Source of the DNA: Anaerotignum sp.
GTDB lineage: Bacteria > Bacillota > Clostridia > Lachnospirales > Anaerotignaceae
Reading direction: 5' to 3'
DNA: 14,455 bases
Assembly (NCBI GenBank): GCA_020024255.1
Contig: JAHHTX010000051.1
Location: forward strand, 1 to 14,455
Part shown: piece by piece, positions 12,392 through 14,455 of the stretch
How positions within the stretch are numbered: position 1 is the first letter of the stretch
Layout: the number at the start of each line of letters is the position of its first letter
Notes under the pieces: generated by a model
What the model was told of the DNA's origin: nothing
The model's database searches: none
Seen by the model: the letters and a program-made list of their open reading frames with translations, nothing else
Position numbers and translations under genes: made by a program

Positions 12392-14290
12392 TTAAAAATC
12401 CATTTCGGCATTCTGTGCATTTTCTTCGATAAACAGCCGTCTGGGTTCTACGTTATCCCCCATGAGCATACTGAAAATCTCGTCGGCAAGAACCGCATCG
12501 GTAATGTCCACTTTTTTGAGGATACGGTGTTCTACTGCCATAGTGGTATCACGGAGCTGCTCGAAATCCATTTCCCCAAGACCTTTATACCGCTGTACCT
12601 TGACATTGTTCCTGCCGATTTTTTCATACAGTGCGTCAAGGTCTGCATCGTCGTAGACATAATGCATGGTTTTGTTCTTTTCCACACCATAAAGAGGCGG
12701 CTGTGCAATATATACTTTGCTTTCTTCAATCAGACGGGGCATATAGCGATAAAAGAACGTCAGCAGAAGGGTGCGGATATGTGCCCCGTCCACGTCGGCA
12801 TCAGTCATAATGACAATTTTATGATAACGCAGCTTTGCAATATCAAAATCCTCGGAAATCCCTGTACCAAAGGCGGTAATCATGTTTTTGATTTCCTCGC
12901 TTGCCAAAATACGGTCAAGTCTTGCCTTTTCCACGTTCAAAATTTTCCCACGAAGGGGCAATATTGCCTGTGTTTTGGGATCTCTCGCCTTAATGGCAGA
13001 GCCTCCGGCAGAATTCCCCTCCACAATATAGATTTCACATTCTGTGGGATCTTTACTGGTACAGTCCGTCAGTTTTCCCGGCAAGCGGGTATTTTCAAGA
13101 CCTGTTTTTCTGCGGACAAGTTCTCTTGCCTTTCTCGCCGCATCTCTGGCCCTAGAAGCCATCAGTCCCTTTTCGATGATAATTTTCCCTACAGCAGGAT
13201 TTTCTTCAAGGAAATAGGTCAAATATTCGCTGACAACGGCTTCCACAGCACCCTTTGCCTCACTTGTCCCAAGTTTTGCCTTTGTCTGCCCTTCAAACTG
13301 TGGGTCAGCCACCTTGATGCTGATTACGGCAGTCATGCCTTCTCTCACATCGTCACCGGAGAGTTTTTTGTCGGAATCCTTAATGACGCCGATTTTTTTG
13401 CCGTAATCGTTGACGGTTTTGGTCAGACCTGACTTAAAGCCTGCCAGATGTGTACCGCCGTCAGGCGTATTGATGTTGTTGACGAAGGTAAACATATTTT
13501 CCGTATACCCGTCATTATGCTGGAATGCCACTTCCACCAGTACGCCGTCCTTTTCTCCTGATGCGTAAAACACCTGATCGTAAAGGGTTTGTCTGTTTTT
13601 GTTGATGTAAGAAACAAACTCACGGATACCACCTTCATAGTGGAATGTTTCTGTTTTTTCCGTACCTGCCCTTTCGTCCACGAGATTGATTTTCAGCCCC
13701 TTGGTCAAAAATGCCGTTTCCCGCAGTCGTTGCTTTAAGGTATCGTAGGAATATACCGTTTCTTCAAAAATCTCATCATCTGGCAGAAAATGGACAAAAG
13801 TGCCGTGTTTGTCCGTTGTGCCGACTTCCGTAACCGGACAAAGGATATCCCCTCTTGCATACTTTTGTTCGTAGATTTTGCCGTCTGTATACACCTGTAC
13901 TTCTAAATTTCGGGAAAGGGCATTGACCACCGATGCACCTACACCATGTAATCCGCCGGATACCTTGTATCCGCCGCCGCCGAATTTCCCCCCTGCATGA
14001 AGTATGGTAAAGACCACTTCCAATGCGGAAATGCCCTTTTGCTGTTGAATTCCTACGGGAATCCCCCTGCCGTTGTCAAGAACGGATATGGAGTTATCGG
14101 GAAGGATCGTTACGGTAATCTCCGTACAAAAGCCTGCAAGAGCCTCATCTACGGCATTGTCCACGATTTCATAAACCAGATGATGAAGCCCCTTTTCACT
14201 GGTCGAGCCAATATACATACCGGGGCGTTTGCGGACTGCTTCAAGTCCTTCCAGCACCTGTATTTGGCTTTCGTTATATTCTTGTGACAT
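12392..14290 (-). CDS. gyrB: DNA gyrase subunit B
   Basis: This 632-aa ATPase subunit drives negative supercoiling with GyrA. The GHKL ATP site has catalytic Glu41 and Asn45 in YEIVDNAVDEAL, VLDNGRGIPVG (70-80) and the lid GGLHGVGASVVNAL (112-125). The transducer domain follows. The TOPRIM domain has the metal-binding Glu424 in VEGNSAGGSA, PLRGKILNVEKA (445-456) and Asp497/Asp499/Asp501 in TDADVDGAHIRTL. The C-terminal part has QRYKGLGEM (566-574) and EPRRLFIEENA. Length is that of short Gram-positive GyrB, without the enterobacterial insertion. ATG 14290 is chosen because AGGAGAG (complement 14296-14302) lies just upstream. An in-frame GTG at 14305 would overlap that site. Confidence 0.98.
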   Translation of the reverse strand: MSQEYNESQIQVLEGLEAVRKRPGMYIGSTSEKGLHHLVYEIVDNAVDEALAGFCTEITVTILPDNSISVLDNGRGIPVGIQQQKGISALEVVFTILHAGGKFGGGGYKVSGGLHGVGASVVNALSRNLEVQVYTDGKIYEQKYARGDILCPVTEVGTTDKHGTFVHFLPDDEIFEETVYSYDTLKQRLRETAFLTKGLKINLVDERAGTEKTETFHYEGGIREFVSYINKNRQTLYDQVFYASGEKDGVLVEVAFQHNDGYTENMFTFVNNINTPDGGTHLAGFKSGLTKTVNDYGKKIGVIKDSDKKLSGDDVREGMTAVISIKVADPQFEGQTKAKLGTSEAKGAVEAVVSEYLTYFLEENPAVGKIIIEKGLMASRARDAARKARELVRRKTGLENTRLPGKLTDCTSKDPTECEIYIVEGNSAGGSAIKARDPKTQAILPLRGKILNVEKARLDRILASEEIKNMITAFGTGISEDFDIAKLRYHKIVIMTDADVDGAHIRTLLLTFFYRYMPRLIEESKVYIAQPPLYGVEKNKTMHYVYDDADLDALYEKIGRNNVKVQRYKGLGEMDFEQLRDTTMAVEHRILKKVDITDAVLADEIFSMLMGDNVEPRRLFIEENAQNAEMDF

Positions 14291-14416
14291 ATACACTCTC
14301 CTCACATTTCAAATCGCACTTTCAGACAGGAAAAGAAAAAGTCTGTTGGGCTTTACTCTTTGTAGGCATGCAAAAAGATGCCACCGTTTTTTCGCCGTCT
14401 GCCAAACTATAAATAC

Positions 14417-14445
14417 ATTATACCATTTTTTCATGGGTTTCACAA
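14417..14445 (-). promoter_or_regulatory. Promoter of the gyrB-gyrA operon
   Basis: On the minus strand TTGTGA (complement 14440-14445) and a perfect TATAAT (complement 14417-14422) are 17 bp apart, with TGG preceding the -10. Transcription would begin near 14410, leaving a leader of about 120 nt. The leader can form GGCAT/ATGCC and CAGAC/GTCTG hairpins. No recF or other gene is visible upstream within the window. Confidence 0.8.
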
Positions 14446-14455
14446 GAAAAAAACG

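Noticed and set aside
12293..13432. A 379-codon open frame on the plus strand
   Set aside because: Antisense to gyrB, with no recognisable motifs and no convincing ribosome binding site. Its composition is that of a reverse-complement shadow.

Overview
The window looks like chromosomal DNA of a low-to-moderate GC member of the Bacillota, most likely class Clostridia (possibly a Lachnospirales relative). The basis is strong AAGGAG-type ribosome binding sites, sigma-A-like promoters, lipobox-bearing lipoproteins (PstS and a CapA-family protein), tRNA genes without an encoded CCA, a pst operon that carries its own PhoB/PhoR pair, and a gyrB-gyrA operon. The genus is not determined from the sequence.

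Layout. 1-204 (minus): a tRNA operon, a tRNA-Tyr(GTA) cut by the window edge and a complete tRNA-Thr(TGT), with a good promoter. 205-306: A/T-tract DNA between divergent promoters. 307-699 (plus): a promoter and a 96-aa small membrane protein of unknown function. 718-840: a structured repeat and terminator zone between convergent genes. 836-2035 (minus): a CapA-family metallophosphatase-like lipoprotein. 2036-2640: a gene-poor, hairpin-rich stretch with a probable MITE-like element of about 280 bp (terminal inverted repeats, 8-bp flanking duplication), a possible 58-aa secreted or membrane ORF whose last codons come from that element, a strong leader hairpin and a minus-strand promoter. 2742-9232 (plus): a complete phosphate-starvation operon pstS-pstC-pstA-pstB-phoU-phoB-phoR behind a promoter with PhoP/PhoB-type direct repeats. 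9233-9670: convergent intergenic DNA with a 9-bp tandem repeat, a large nested imperfect palindrome and two intrinsic terminators. 9671-14445 (minus): gyrB-gyrA, both DNA gyrase subunits, with a promoter upstream of gyrB.

How the genes work together. PstS binds phosphate outside the cell, PstC/PstA form the channel and PstB drives transport. PhoU links transporter state to the PhoR kinase, and PhoB is expected to act back on the Pho boxes ahead of pstS, so sensor, regulator and transporter form one self-regulated transcription unit. GyrB and GyrA form the A2B2 gyrase.

The least explained parts are non-coding. They are the 280-bp element and its inverted relative on the other side of the CapA-like gene, the leader hairpin plus micro-ORF upstream of that gene, and the 114-bp nested palindrome downstream of phoR. 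No CRISPR array, phage gene, transposase gene or biosynthetic cluster was seen.
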